Positions 1 through 7,199 are shown, counted from the first letter of the stretch. The stretch: DNA of 20,189 nucleotides from an uncultured Clostridia bacterium (GCA_948517135.1 CAORJJ010000035.1:1-20189), one strand, 5' to 3'. Notes: generated from the letters alone by a model not told the origin. Program-made: numbers and translations.

Positions 1-37
1 ATATATTTTTCTATTTTAAAAGTAAGGAAGTGAATTA

Positions 38-229
38 ATGAATTGTTATAATAGAAAATTAATTTTTAAAATTTTAATGCTTATAGTCTTAGCTTTATTA
101 ATTTTTACAACAAGTTTTAGAAGTGGAGAAAAGTTTTATACATTAAAAAATACATATTTTGCTGAAAGTCAGAGCAAGATAAAAAATGGTCTTGCAAGAT
201 GGAGATTTGAAGCAAAAATAAAATATTAA
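38..229 (+). CDS. Small single-pass membrane protein, possibly an N-terminal remnant
   Basis: This encodes 63 residues. An AAGGAAG ribosome binding site at 24-30 lies 7 nt before the ATG, so the start is well supported. Residues about 9-25 form one hydrophobic segment after a short basic N-terminus (signal-anchor type), and about 35 mostly polar residues follow. The C-terminal stretch around ARWRFEAKI resembles the segment just after the signal anchor in some larger clostridial surface proteins, but that is from memory and unverified. If correct, this is an N-terminal fragment cut off by the stop at 227-229. The next promoter starts only 7 nt after the stop, so a rearrangement may have removed the rest. 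No function can be assigned. It could also be a genuine small membrane protein. Confidence 0.5.
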   Translation: MNCYNRKLIFKILMLIVLALLIFTTSFRSGEKFYTLKNTYFAESQSKIKNGLARWRFEAKIKY

Positions 230-236
230 AATTATG

Positions 237-265
237 TTGACATAAGTGGAAAATGCTGTTATACT
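237..265 (+). promoter_or_regulatory. Sigma-A promoter with extended -10 for the PLC-like gene
   Basis: TTGACA at 237-242 and TATACT at 260-265 are separated by 17 nt. A TG at 257-258 makes an extended -10, TGTTATACT. It starts just after the upstream stop codon and points at the gene beginning at 335, leaving a leader of about 60 nt. Confidence 0.85.
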
Positions 266-334
266 AGCTTCGTTGTAAATGTTGGTAGCACTATTTTTTT
301 TGAATAGTGCGTGTGTGAAGAAAGGAGAATATAT

Positions 335-1018
335 ATGCCAGGATACTATATTCATTATGCAGCATGTAAACCTGAAGCTCGGGAGAATTTAACTTTTTTG
401 CGTGGTGTAGAAGCCCCAGATATTTTGAAAAAACATTTTAGAATGTATGGGGAAGATGGAGCTCGCGAAAAGTATAACTCTATGAAAACACTGGAAATGC
501 CAGATTATGAAGTTCTTATAAATCGGATTGTGCAGAAAGAGAAAATTGGAAGTTTTGAAGGCTTGCATTATGGTGTAAGTAGTCAACCAGGAGTATGGGA
601 ATTTTGGAAAGATTTGTCTAAAGAAGATAAGACAAATGCTTTTTACAAAGGATACTTTTGGCATTTACTTACAGATTTGTTGATATATAATCTGCTTAAT
701 ATTGATGAGAAATTCAAATGTGTTATTGAGCAAAACAATGGAAGTATGGATATTGATGAACTGAGAAAGATTGAAACACAGAAATTGCACGATGATTGGG
801 ATAGACTGAATGCACGTGTACGTGACAGGTATCCTGATGTTGTTCTTTCGCCAGAAGTTGATGAACTTGGAGTTGTAGACTTCATTGAAGGTGGGAAATT
901 TGTATATGTGGAACCGCAGAAGATTTTTAAAGCGATTTCTATTCTTAGAAATTTTGATCCGCTTACCACAGAATTCAGGACTGTTGCTGTGGCTGTTTCC
1001 CCATTACTTAGGAAGTAG
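335..1018 (+). CDS. Zinc-dependent phospholipase C-like (PF00882-type) protein
   Basis: The protein is 227 residues. An in-frame GTG at 311 is open, but ATG 335 has AAGGAG at 322-327 with a 7-nt spacer and is the likely start. The N-terminus runs GYYIHYAAC, then RGVEAPDILKKHF, and mid-protein GYFWHLLTD. This order of a His near the start, APD, and G-x-x-x-HLxxD recalls the zinc-dependent phospholipase C/nuclease-like fold seen in many uncharacterised Firmicute proteins, where these His and Asp residues bind metal. No signal peptide or membrane segment is visible, so it is probably cytoplasmic, which argues against a secreted phospholipase. The substrate is unknown. It stands alone between its own promoter and terminator. 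Codon use differs from its neighbours: 6 of 13 arginines are CGN and CTG leucines occur, suggesting acquisition. Confidence 0.7.
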   Translation: MPGYYIHYAACKPEARENLTFLRGVEAPDILKKHFRMYGEDGAREKYNSMKTLEMPDYEVLINRIVQKEKIGSFEGLHYGVSSQPGVWEFWKDLSKEDKTNAFYKGYFWHLLTDLLIYNLLNIDEKFKCVIEQNNGSMDIDELRKIETQKLHDDWDRLNARVRDRYPDVVLSPEVDELGVVDFIEGGKFVYVEPQKIFKAISILRNFDPLTTEFRTVAVAVSPLLRK

Positions 1019-1051
1019 TCATAGTATTAAAGCATAAATATATTGGACTTC

Positions 1052-1092
1052 TCCCCAGAAACTATGTATGGTTTCTGGGGATTTCTTTTTTT
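1052..1092 (+). terminator. Rho-independent terminator of the PLC-like gene
   Basis: CCCCAGAAAC at 1053-1062 pairs perfectly with GTTTCTGGGG at 1071-1080 around an 8-nt loop, with an extra T1052-A1081 pair. A T-rich tract follows, ending in seven T at 1086-1092. Confidence 0.9.
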
Positions 1093-1120
1093 CTAACTAA
1101 AAACGATATTAATTGCTTAC

Positions 1121-1149
1121 TAGACTTTTTTTTCTTTATTTGATATAAT
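1121..1149 (+). promoter_or_regulatory. Promoter of the Asp23-fusion/cmk/plsC operon, with palindrome over the -10
   Basis: TATAAT at 1144-1149 has an upstream TG (1141-1142), and TAGACT at 1121-1126 gives a 17-nt spacer. A perfect A/T-rich palindrome, TTTGATAT-A-ATATCAAA, covers 1139-1155 and so overlaps the -10. It could be an operator or simply chance in A/T-rich DNA. Confidence 0.65.
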
Positions 1150-1180
1150 ATCAAACAAAGAAATTTTGTAGGAGATAATT

Positions 1181-2047
1181 ATGTTATTTGATACACACAA
1201 AATGAAAGTATATGCTTTTGTAGGGCCTTCTGGAACAGGAAAAAGTTATAGAGCACAGATGGTTGCTAATGAAAGAGGAATCAATTTTATAATAGATGAT
1301 GGACTTTTAATTAGTGGAAACGAAGTATTAGCTGGAATATCTGCCAAAAAAGCTCCAACTAAAATTGAAACTGTAAGAAATGCATTGTTTCAAAATGAAG
1401 ATAGGAAAAAAGAAATACAAACAGCAATAAAAAAGAAGAAACCTGAAAGTATCTTAATACTTGGAACTTCTGATGAGATGGTAAGTAGAATTGCAAGTAA
1501 TTTAGGATTTCCACCAATTTCTGAAACTATATATATAAAAGATGTTGCAACAGAAGAAGAAATGGCAACTGCTAGAAATGTGAGAGTTACTCAAGGGAAA
1601 CATGTTATACCAGTTCCAACATTTGCAATAAAAAAAGATTTTTCAGGTTATTTATTAGATCCGCTTCAAATATTTAAGTCAACAGGAAAAGGAAATGTTC
1701 CATATATTTCTGAAAAATCAATTATAAGACCTACATTTAGTTATATGGGAAATTTTAAAATTTCAGATACAGTATTTAAACAAATTATAGATTGTGTTGC
1801 AGACAGGACCAAAGGGGTAAATAAAATATATAGAACAATAGTAAAAAAACATGAAGGTTTTAATGACGGAATTTATATTTATATAGAAGTTATAATAGAA
1901 TTTGGATATAATATTAATGAAACAATGCTTTTATTAAAGAAGAAAATAATAAGAGAAATTGAGAATTTAACAGCTATGAATGTGCTTAGTATGGAAATTA
2001 TTGTAAAAGGTGTAAATTATAATAAAGATAATAAAAACTCTAAATAA
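1181..2047 (+). CDS. P-loop NTPase fused to an Asp23/Gls24-like domain
   Basis: The protein is 288 residues with two parts. The N-terminal part has a Walker A motif, GPSGTGKS (about residues 15-22), a FIIDD strand near residue 37 and ILILGTSDE near residue 95, as in small nucleotide-binding P-loop domains. The C-terminal part from about residue 185 (ISDTVFKQII, IYIEVIIEFGYNI, ENLTAMNVLSMEIIVKGV) matches the alternating helix/strand pattern of Asp23/Gls24 (DUF322) proteins, which act at the Gram-positive cell envelope. AGGAG at 1170-1174 supports ATG 1181 over the internal ATG at 1202. It is first in an operon, 24 nt before cmk and then plsC. The domain calls are from motif reading. The function is unknown, and ATP-dependent envelope stress or lipid control is only a guess. 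Confidence 0.75.
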   Translation: MLFDTHKMKVYAFVGPSGTGKSYRAQMVANERGINFIIDDGLLISGNEVLAGISAKKAPTKIETVRNALFQNEDRKKEIQTAIKKKKPESILILGTSDEMVSRIASNLGFPPISETIYIKDVATEEEMATARNVRVTQGKHVIPVPTFAIKKDFSGYLLDPLQIFKSTGKGNVPYISEKSIIRPTFSYMGNFKISDTVFKQIIDCVADRTKGVNKIYRTIVKKHEGFNDGIYIYIEVIIEFGYNINETMLLLKKKIIREIENLTAMNVLSMEIIVKGVNYNKDNKNSK

Positions 2048-2071
2048 TTTGAAATAAAGGGAGAAAGTAAA

Positions 2072-2746
2072 ATGTCATTTATAGTAGCAATAGATGGACC
2101 AGCAGGAAGTGGAAAAGGCACAATAACAAAATTAGCAGGAAAAAAACTAAATTTAGTAAACATTGATACAGGAGCAATGTATAGATGTGCAAGTCTTTAC
2201 ATGATAAGAAATAATATTAAATTAGATGAAACAGAAAAAATTGCAGAAATGTTAAAAAATATAAAAATCAAACAAAACAAAATTGATGATATAGATAGAT
2301 TTTTTCTTAATGGAGAAGATGTTTCTAGTTTAATAAGGGAAAAAGAAGTAAATGAAATTGTTTCTCAAGTTTCACATATAGTTATAGTAAGAGAACGTAT
2401 GGTGGAATTGCAAAGAGAGATGGGGAAAAAATCTAATATAATAATGGAAGGAAGAGATATTGGTACAAATGTATTTCCAAATGCAGATGTAAAAATATAT
2501 TTAGATGCTACTGCAGAAGAAAGAGCAAATCGTAGAATGAAACAAAATGAAGAGAAAGGCATTAAAATGAGTTATGAAGAAATTTTAGAAAATATAAAAT
2601 TTAGAGATAATAATGATAAAACAAGCCCAGTAGCTCCATTAAAACAAGCCGACGATGCTATATATGTAGATTCTACTAATATGACTATTGAAGAAGTAGT
2701 AGATAAAATTGTGGAAATAGTAAAATCAAAAGGAAAAGGTGAATAA
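2072..2746 (+). CDS. cmk: Cytidylate kinase
   Basis: The product phosphorylates CMP and dCMP to the diphosphates with ATP, in cytoplasmic pyrimidine nucleotide supply. The 224 residues fit the family's usual length. Walker A, GPAGSGKGT, is at residues 9-17. The CMP-site segment DTGAMYR follows near residue 37. EGRDIGTNVFPNADVKIYLDA and the lid region with ERANRR come next, and the C-terminal DNNDKTSPVAPLKQADDA signature binds the nucleotide. GGGAGAAAG lies just ahead of the ATG. Its stop codon overlaps the plsC start by one base, so the two are translationally coupled. A cmk-plsC neighbourhood is common in Firmicutes. Confidence 0.97.
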   Translation: MSFIVAIDGPAGSGKGTITKLAGKKLNLVNIDTGAMYRCASLYMIRNNIKLDETEKIAEMLKNIKIKQNKIDDIDRFFLNGEDVSSLIREKEVNEIVSQVSHIVIVRERMVELQREMGKKSNIIMEGRDIGTNVFPNADVKIYLDATAEERANRRMKQNEEKGIKMSYEEILENIKFRDNNDKTSPVAPLKQADDAIYVDSTNMTIEEVVDKIVEIVKSKGKGE

Positions 2747-3357
2747 TGAAAGAGTTTTTTAAAAAGATAGGAAGAGTATTTGTAAGAGGTTGTATATATA
2801 CATATTGCAAAATCGTATATAGAGTAAAAATAATAGGAAAAGAAAATGTACCAGTAGAAGGTCCAGTAATATTTTGCGGAAATCATAGAACTTATTTAGA
2901 TCCACCATTAATTGTTGTAACTGCAGGAAGACATATGAGATTTATGGCAAAGGAAGAATTGAAGAAAAATCCATTATTTGCATTATTAGGAGTTCTTTTT
3001 GAAGGGATTTATGTAAAAAGAGATTCAAAAGATATATCATCTTTAAAAACAGCATTAAAAACTTTAAAAAATGGAGGATGCATTGGTCTTTTTCCTGAAG
3101 GAACAAGAAATGGATTTGAAAAAAATGAAGGAACAATTAAAAATGGAGCTGCATATATGGCATTAAAAACAGGAGCTCAAATAGTTCCAATAGGAATTTT
3201 AGGAACAGCCAAACCATTTACAAAAAATGCAATTATATATGGAGAACCATTAGATTTATCAGAATTTGCAAATAAGAAAGTTGAAAAAGAATATGAAGAT
3301 AAGGTAAGTAATTTGTTAAAAGAACAAATATTACTTTTATCAAGTAAAGAAATATAA
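2746..3357 (+). CDS. plsC: 1-acyl-sn-glycerol-3-phosphate acyltransferase
   Basis: The product adds the second acyl chain to lysophosphatidic acid to give phosphatidic acid at the inner face of the membrane. The 203 residues carry the family's blocks in order: NHRTYLD with catalytic His47 and Asp52 (HX4D), GIYVKRD at 87-93, and FPEGTR at 116-121. IVPIGI follows near residue 146. The N-terminal 25 residues are amphipathic and partly hydrophobic, as expected for membrane association, and there is no signal peptide. The start overlaps the cmk stop by one base (TAATG). It is last in the three-gene operon and is followed at once by a strong bidirectional terminator. Confidence 0.95.
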   Translation: MKEFFKKIGRVFVRGCIYTYCKIVYRVKIIGKENVPVEGPVIFCGNHRTYLDPPLIVVTAGRHMRFMAKEELKKNPLFALLGVLFEGIYVKRDSKDISSLKTALKTLKNGGCIGLFPEGTRNGFEKNEGTIKNGAAYMALKTGAQIVPIGILGTAKPFTKNAIIYGEPLDLSEFANKKVEKEYEDKVSNLLKEQILLLSSKEI

Positions 3358-3358
3358 C

Positions 3359-3393
3359 AAAAGGGCTCTGGTTTTAAAACCAGAGCCCTTTTT
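3359..3393. terminator. Bidirectional terminator between plsC and the minus-strand gene
   Basis: A perfect 34-base palindrome has arms AAAAGGGCTCTGGTTTT at 3359-3375 and its complement at 3376-3392. Both flanks are A/T tracts, so it can end transcription of plsC on the plus strand and of the convergent gene at 3423-3902 on the minus strand. Confidence 0.95.
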
Positions 3394-3422
3394 GTTACAA
3401 TGCTAATTTAAAATGAATTTTA

Positions 3423-3902
3423 TTAACCTCCTGTAACTCTATCTATAAAACGCCAATGGTGCCCAGTCTGAAACTGAAGATATATGCTATTTGCCCATGG
3501 ATATGTTCCATAGTCTATAGCATAATCATTGCAAACAGACAATGAAATTGTTAGACATTCGTTTTCTTCATCATAATAACACAAATCGCTATAAATAGAA
3601 GGAATGTCTTTGCTGGAATTGATTAGGCTTCTGTGCCATTTTGGATCATCTAAATATAAAGGGTGATTATTATCAAGTTGTCTTACAAAAGTAAACATTT
3701 GCCTTTGAGGAATTTCTGAATATAAAAGATATTCACCTTTTTTTAAATGAATTTTTACTATAAGTTTACCGCCTGTATAAAATTCACCAGCGATTTTTGT
3801 TGCATCGTCAATAAATGTTTTTCCTTCTCCATAAAAGAACACTGTTTTTGAGACTTTAGGAAGAGTTTCATTCTTAGTTACTTCATTCTGCATTGTTTTC
3901 AT
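3423..3902 (-). CDS. Hypothetical protein, unknown family
   Basis: The protein is 159 residues and I do not recognise it. GGAGGAT (complement of 3909-3914) lies about 7 nt before the ATG at 3902, which supports this start over the ATG at 3893. No signal peptide or membrane segment is visible, so a soluble cytoplasmic protein is likely. It is rich in aromatic residues, with many Tyr, Phe and Trp and a C-terminal HHWRFIDRV. The pattern suggests a mainly beta fold, with strands such as KLIVKIHL, EYLLYSEI and CLTISLSVC. It is transcribed alone from a strong promoter, divergently from the BI-1-like gene at 4087 and convergently with plsC. It is one of four single-gene units in the left part. Confidence 0.8.
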   Translation of the reverse strand: MKTMQNEVTKNETLPKVSKTVFFYGEGKTFIDDATKIAGEFYTGGKLIVKIHLKKGEYLLYSEIPQRQMFTFVRQLDNNHPLYLDDPKWHRSLINSSKDIPSIYSDLCYYDEENECLTISLSVCNDYAIDYGTYPWANSIYLQFQTGHHWRFIDRVTGG

Positions 3903-3960
3903 ATTTTATCCTCCATATTCATTCTTGGATAATTAAAGAGTATTAACGAATAACTACATT

Positions 3961-3989
3961 AGTATAACACGCAAATTATATTATGTCAA
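3961..3989 (-). promoter_or_regulatory. Sigma-A promoter for the minus-strand gene at 3423-3902
   Basis: On the minus strand, TTGACA (complement of 3984-3989) and TATACT (complement of 3961-3966) are 17 nt apart, with an extended -10, TGTTATACT. This repeats the promoter at 237-265. It faces away from the plus-strand promoter at 3995-4023, with the two -35 boxes 5 nt apart. Confidence 0.85.
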
Positions 3990-3997
3990 CAATGTTG
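3987..3997. promoter_or_regulatory. Palindrome between divergent promoters, candidate operator
   Basis: CAACA-A-TGTTG is a perfect inverted repeat. It overlaps the end of the minus-strand -35 box (3984-3989) and the start of the plus-strand -35 box (3995-4000). A protein bound here would affect both divergent genes. The arms are only 5 nt, so chance is possible. Confidence 0.4.
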
Positions 3998-4023
3998 TAC
4001 AATATATAAATATGTGATATAAT
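3995..4023 (+). promoter_or_regulatory. Promoter of the BI-1/YetJ-like gene
   Basis: TATAAT at 4018-4023 has an extended TG at 4015-4016. The -35, TTGTAC at 3995-4000, is poor (3 of 6 consensus) but spaced by 17 nt. The leader of about 60 nt contains a short hairpin, GTGAGA/TCTCGC, at 4036-4050. Confidence 0.65.
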
Positions 4024-4086
4024 AACAAAGTAACTGTGAGATATTCTCGCAAAATCAACATTTATAGTTTGACAGGAGGAAGTTTT

Positions 4087-4776
4087 ATGAGAGACAACTA
4101 CACAAGTAACTACAGTTCACGTGAAGCTTATTCAAAAGCAGAGCGAATGTCGGCACGGACATACAATCTGAGTATTGGATTTGTTTTGCTGTGGGGATTC
4201 ATCATCAATGCTTTTATGTGTGCATTTACCAGTGAATTCTTTTCTGGGATGTATGAATCGAGTCCAATTATTTTCGTTATTGCATATTTCGTGGTGTCAA
4301 TTCTGGGAATTGCCATCTGTCGTATGAAGAATGGAATAGGATTAACATTTTTGGGGTATCATCTCATCGTTTTTACGGTAGGGACATTACTTGCCATTAG
4401 TGTACCACAGTTTAGCAATGTATCAATTTTGAATGCATGTGTGATCACGGTAATTGTGACTTTGGTTATGATTGTTTTTTCTACAATCAAGCCTGATGTA
4501 TTTTTGTCTATGGGCAAAACGCTGTTTATTTGTTTGACAGCTGCAATTATCATCGAATTAATCATGTTGTTGTTTGGGATTCACATTCCTACACTTTGGG
4601 ATTTTGCCATTGTGATTCTGTTTTGTGGATATGTCGGCTATGATTGGGCAATGGCTCAGGAGAAAGAGAGAACTCTTGAGAATGCTGTGGATAGCTGTGC
4701 AGGATTGTACCTGGATATGATTAACATATTTGTCAGATTGCTTGGAAGAGGAGGAAATAGTAGATCGTCCAAATAA
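4087..4776 (+). CDS. Bax inhibitor-1 (TMBIM/YetJ) family membrane protein
   Basis: The protein is 229 residues. A GTG at 4036 is in frame, but ATG 4087 has AGGAGG at 4074-4079 with a 7-nt spacer. A polar N-terminus of about 27 residues precedes about six or seven hydrophobic segments (roughly 28-47, 60-78, 84-105, 113-132, 144-163, 170-185, with a C-terminal amphipathic segment). The family signature is at the end: YDWAMAQ followed by CAGLYLDMINIFVRLL. Asp186 and Asp210 are 24 residues apart, the same spacing as the di-aspartyl pH sensor Asp171/Asp195 that I recall for B. subtilis YetJ, a pH-sensitive calcium leak channel. By analogy it may leak ions across the cell membrane. CGN arginines (4 of 9) and CTG leucines differ from neighbouring genes. 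It has its own promoter and terminator. Confidence 0.88.
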   Translation: MRDNYTSNYSSREAYSKAERMSARTYNLSIGFVLLWGFIINAFMCAFTSEFFSGMYESSPIIFVIAYFVVSILGIAICRMKNGIGLTFLGYHLIVFTVGTLLAISVPQFSNVSILNACVITVIVTLVMIVFSTIKPDVFLSMGKTLFICLTAAIIIELIMLLFGIHIPTLWDFAIVILFCGYVGYDWAMAQEKERTLENAVDSCAGLYLDMINIFVRLLGRGGNSRSSK

Positions 4777-4788
4777 GCGTAGTCTCTG

Positions 4789-4822
4789 TGCTCCGCCATC
4801 GAATGATGGTGGAGCATTTTTT
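4789..4822 (+). terminator. Terminator of the BI-1-like gene
   Basis: TGCTCCGCCATC at 4789-4800 pairs with GATGGTGGAGCA at 4805-4816, with one G-U pair, around the loop GAAT. Six T follow. Confidence 0.92.
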
Positions 4823-4852
4823 GTTCTTTGGTAAAATAAATTTATACAATCA

Positions 4853-4881
4853 TTGACAAAATACAAGTATAGATATATAAT
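4853..4881 (+). promoter_or_regulatory. Consensus sigma-A promoter of typA
   Basis: TTGACA at 4853-4858 and TATAAT at 4876-4881, both perfect, are 17 nt apart. The leader to the typA start is about 50 nt. Confidence 0.9.
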
Positions 4882-4937
4882 ATTATGGTTATAAAAGAAA
4901 ATGTTATGTAAATCTTTAAATAAAGGGGTAAATAAAA

Positions 4938-6761
4938 ATGAAGAACCAAAAAATTAGAAATGTAGCAATAATTGCACACGTTGATCATGGAAAAACAACT
5001 TTAGTAGATGCTATGCTTAGACAAAGTGGTATTTTTAGAGCAAATGAACAAGTTGCAGAAAGAGTTATGGACTCTAATGACTTAGAAAAAGAAAGAGGAA
5101 TTACAATTCTTTCAAAAAATACAGCAGTTCATTATAAAGATATTAAAATCAATATAGTAGATACACCAGGACACGCAGACTTCGGTGGAGAAGTAGAACG
5201 TGTTTTAAAAATGGTTGATGGTGTTGTTTTATTAGTAGATGCTTTTGAAGGTGCAATGCCTCAAACAAGAGAGGTTTTAAAGAAATCTTTAGCATTAAAA
5301 TTAAAACCAATAGTTGTTATAAATAAAATTGATAGACCTGGAGCACAGCCATTAAAAGTTGTTGATAGTGTTTTAGATTTATTTATTGAACTTGGAGCTG
5401 ATGATGATCAATTAGAATTTCCAGTTGTATATGCTTCAGGAAAACAAGGTACAGCTACTTTAGATTTAGATAAACCAGGTGAAAATCTAGAATGTTTATT
5501 TGAAACAATAATAAATCAAATTGAAGCACCAGCATGTGATATGGATGGTACAATGCAAATGCTAGTTTCTAATATAGATTATGATGATTATATTGGTAGA
5601 ATTTCAATTGGTAGAGTTGAAAGAGGAGCAATAGACCTAAATATGCCAGTTGCAATTTGTAAATCAGAAGATAAAATATTAAATGCAAGAGTTGCAAAAC
5701 TTTATGTATATGATGGATTAAAAAGAATTGAAGTTGAACATGCAGATGCAGGAGATATAGTTGCATTATCTGGTGTTGCAGATATAAATATAGGTGATAC
5801 AATTTGTGATTATGAACATCCTGAAAAAATACCATTTGTAGATATAGATGAACCAACAGTATCTATGACATTTAGCGTTAATAATGGACCATTTGCAGGA
5901 AAAGAAGGTCAATTTGTTACATCAAGACATATTAGAGATAGATTATTTAAAGAATTAGATAGAAATGTTAGTTTAAGAGTTAAAGAAGCAGATACACCAG
6001 ATTCATTTGAAGTTTCAGGTAGAGGAGAACTTCATTTATCAGTTCTTATTGAAACTATGAGAAGAGAAGGATTTGAACTTTTAGTTTCAAGACCAAAAGT
6101 TATTTTCAAAGAAATAGATGGTGTAAAATGTGAACCAATGGAAAGACTTGTTGTTAATGTTCCTGATGATTGTGTTGGAAATGTTATAGAAAAATTAGGT
6201 AGAAGAAAAGCTGAAATGCTTAATATGGAACCAGCAGAAGATGGACATACAAAAATAGAATTTAAAATACCAGCAAGAGGAATTATTGGATATAGAACAG
6301 AATTTTTAACAGATACAAAAGGTGAAGGAACAATGAATCATATATTTGATTGTTATGAACCATATAAAGGAGATGTTCAAGCAAGAGTTAGAGGAACAAT
6401 TGTTGCTTTTGAAAATGGAAAATCAATTACTTATGGTTTATACAATGCTCAAGATAAAGGTGATTTGTTTATAGGCCCTGGTGTTGAAGTTTATGAAGGT
6501 ATGATTGTTGGATTAAACTCAAGAAGTGAAGATTTAGCAATTAATGTATGTAAAGAAAAACATTTAACAAATACTAGAGCTTCTGGTTCAGATGAAGCAC
6601 TTCGTTTAGTTCCACCAATTCAAATGAGCTTAGAAAAAGCTATTGAATTTATTCAAGATGATGAGTTGGTAGAAATTACACCAAAAAGTATTAGATTAAG
6701 AAAGAAAATATTAAATAATAAAGATAGAGAAAGAGCAGCAAGACAAAGTGCTAATCAATAA
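4938..6761 (+). CDS. typA: Translational GTPase TypA/BipA
   Basis: The product is a ribosome-associated GTPase of the EF-G/LepA group, linked to 50S assembly and stress or cold adaptation. Its 607 residues are the usual length. The G motifs are visible: AHVDHGKTT at 13-21, DTPGH from Asp75 and NKID at 129-132, with a switch-region RGITIL near residue 53. Domain II and EF-G-like domains follow, with the characteristic SGRGELHLSVLIETMRREG. The BipA-specific C-terminal part contains ARGIIGYRTEFLTDTKGEG and ends in a basic tail. AAAGGGG lies 9 nt before the ATG. It is transcribed alone from a consensus promoter to a strong terminator. Codon use is the local norm: mostly AGA, TTA and A/T-ending. 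Confidence 0.98.
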   Translation: MKNQKIRNVAIIAHVDHGKTTLVDAMLRQSGIFRANEQVAERVMDSNDLEKERGITILSKNTAVHYKDIKINIVDTPGHADFGGEVERVLKMVDGVVLLVDAFEGAMPQTREVLKKSLALKLKPIVVINKIDRPGAQPLKVVDSVLDLFIELGADDDQLEFPVVYASGKQGTATLDLDKPGENLECLFETIINQIEAPACDMDGTMQMLVSNIDYDDYIGRISIGRVERGAIDLNMPVAICKSEDKILNARVAKLYVYDGLKRIEVEHADAGDIVALSGVADINIGDTICDYEHPEKIPFVDIDEPTVSMTFSVNNGPFAGKEGQFVTSRHIRDRLFKELDRNVSLRVKEADTPDSFEVSGRGELHLSVLIETMRREGFELLVSRPKVIFKEIDGVKCEPMERLVVNVPDDCVGNVIEKLGRRKAEMLNMEPAEDGHTKIEFKIPARGIIGYRTEFLTDTKGEGTMNHIFDCYEPYKGDVQARVRGTIVAFENGKSITYGLYNAQDKGDLFIGPGVEVYEGMIVGLNSRSEDLAINVCKEKHLTNTRASGSDEALRLVPPIQMSLEKAIEFIQDDELVEITPKSIRLRKKILNNKDRERAARQSANQ

Positions 6762-6772
6762 GATAAAATGAG

Positions 6773-6807
6773 AAAACCGCATCCTTTTTTAAGGATGCGG
6801 TTTTTTT
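6773..6807. terminator. Terminator of typA, shared with the convergent gene
   Basis: AAAACCGCATCCTT at 6773-6786 pairs perfectly with AAGGATGCGGTTTT at 6791-6804 around TTTT. Seven T follow on the plus strand. On the minus strand the hairpin ends in TTTTCTC, so it can also serve the convergent gene at 6831-7154. Confidence 0.93.
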
Positions 6808-6830
6808 GACAACTGAATGATTTTAGAGAA

Positions 6831-7154
6831 TCATTCTGGTTTGTATGCAACAATTTCACGAATGGATAATCCAGACATCTTACATTTTCCCAAAGATTTT
6901 TTTGTATACGCAACAAAAGGCTTGTCCAAATCTAAATTTTTAAAGGAGAGATATTCGCCAAATTGGACGAAATAATATTCTGTTTCATTATTCCGAAAGA
7001 AATCGATATCTCTTAAAACATTTAGATCAGCAGGTGTTGCTAAGCAGAAAAACTCATAACTTGCTTCTCTTGAAATGAGAGCTTGATCGATTGGATCGAT
7101 ACTTTGTCCCAAAGCCTGTTGAATTGCTGAAAACACCAAGTTGTTATTTTGCAT
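6831..7154 (-). CDS. Hypothetical small protein, unknown family
   Basis: The protein is 107 residues and I do not recognise it. An ATG at 7169 is in frame, but GGAGGA (complement of 7162-7167) overlaps it and is spaced 7 nt from the ATG at 7154, so 7154 is the better start. No membrane or signal segment is seen. The first half looks helical (SAIQQALGQSIDPIDQALIS). The second has beta-like stretches (YYFVQFGEYLSF, PFVAYTK) and ends SIREIVAYKPE. It is a single-gene unit convergent with typA and divergent from the trmR-like gene. Its promoter shares the TGTTATACT box with those at 237-265 and 3961-3989. The likely location is the cytoplasm. No role can be given. Confidence 0.8.
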   Translation of the reverse strand: MQNNNLVFSAIQQALGQSIDPIDQALISREASYEFFCLATPADLNVLRDIDFFRNNETEYYFVQFGEYLSFKNLDLDKPFVAYTKKSLGKCKMSGLSIREIVAYKPE

Positions 7155-7199
7155 ACAAGTCTCCTCCATAAAATATTATATTTTCTAGAAACGTATAAA

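Noticed and set aside
311..334. GTG start extending the PLC-like protein by eight residues
   Set aside because: The extension encodes the ribosome binding site of the ATG at 335 and adds MCEERRIY, which fits no family start.
143..355. Minus-strand open frame over the promoter at 237-265
   Set aside because: It spans a strong plus-strand promoter and parts of two plus-strand genes, and I saw no convincing ribosome binding site.
389..969. Two minus-strand frames opposite the PLC-like gene
   Set aside because: They are antisense to a gene with a clear start, family motifs and terminator.
4036..4050. Short hairpin GTGAGA/TCTCGC in the leader of the BI-1-like gene as a riboswitch or thermometer
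   Set aside because: A six-pair stem with a 3-nt loop far from the ribosome binding site is too little to support a regulatory call.
4558..4866. Minus-strand frame crossing the BI-1 terminator and the typA -35 box
   Set aside because: It overlaps a strong terminator and part of the typA promoter, and its sequence resembles no protein family I know.
5569..5856. Minus-strand open frame inside typA
   Set aside because: It is Leu/His/Tyr/Gln-rich low-complexity sequence, the antisense image of typA codons, with no ribosome binding site.
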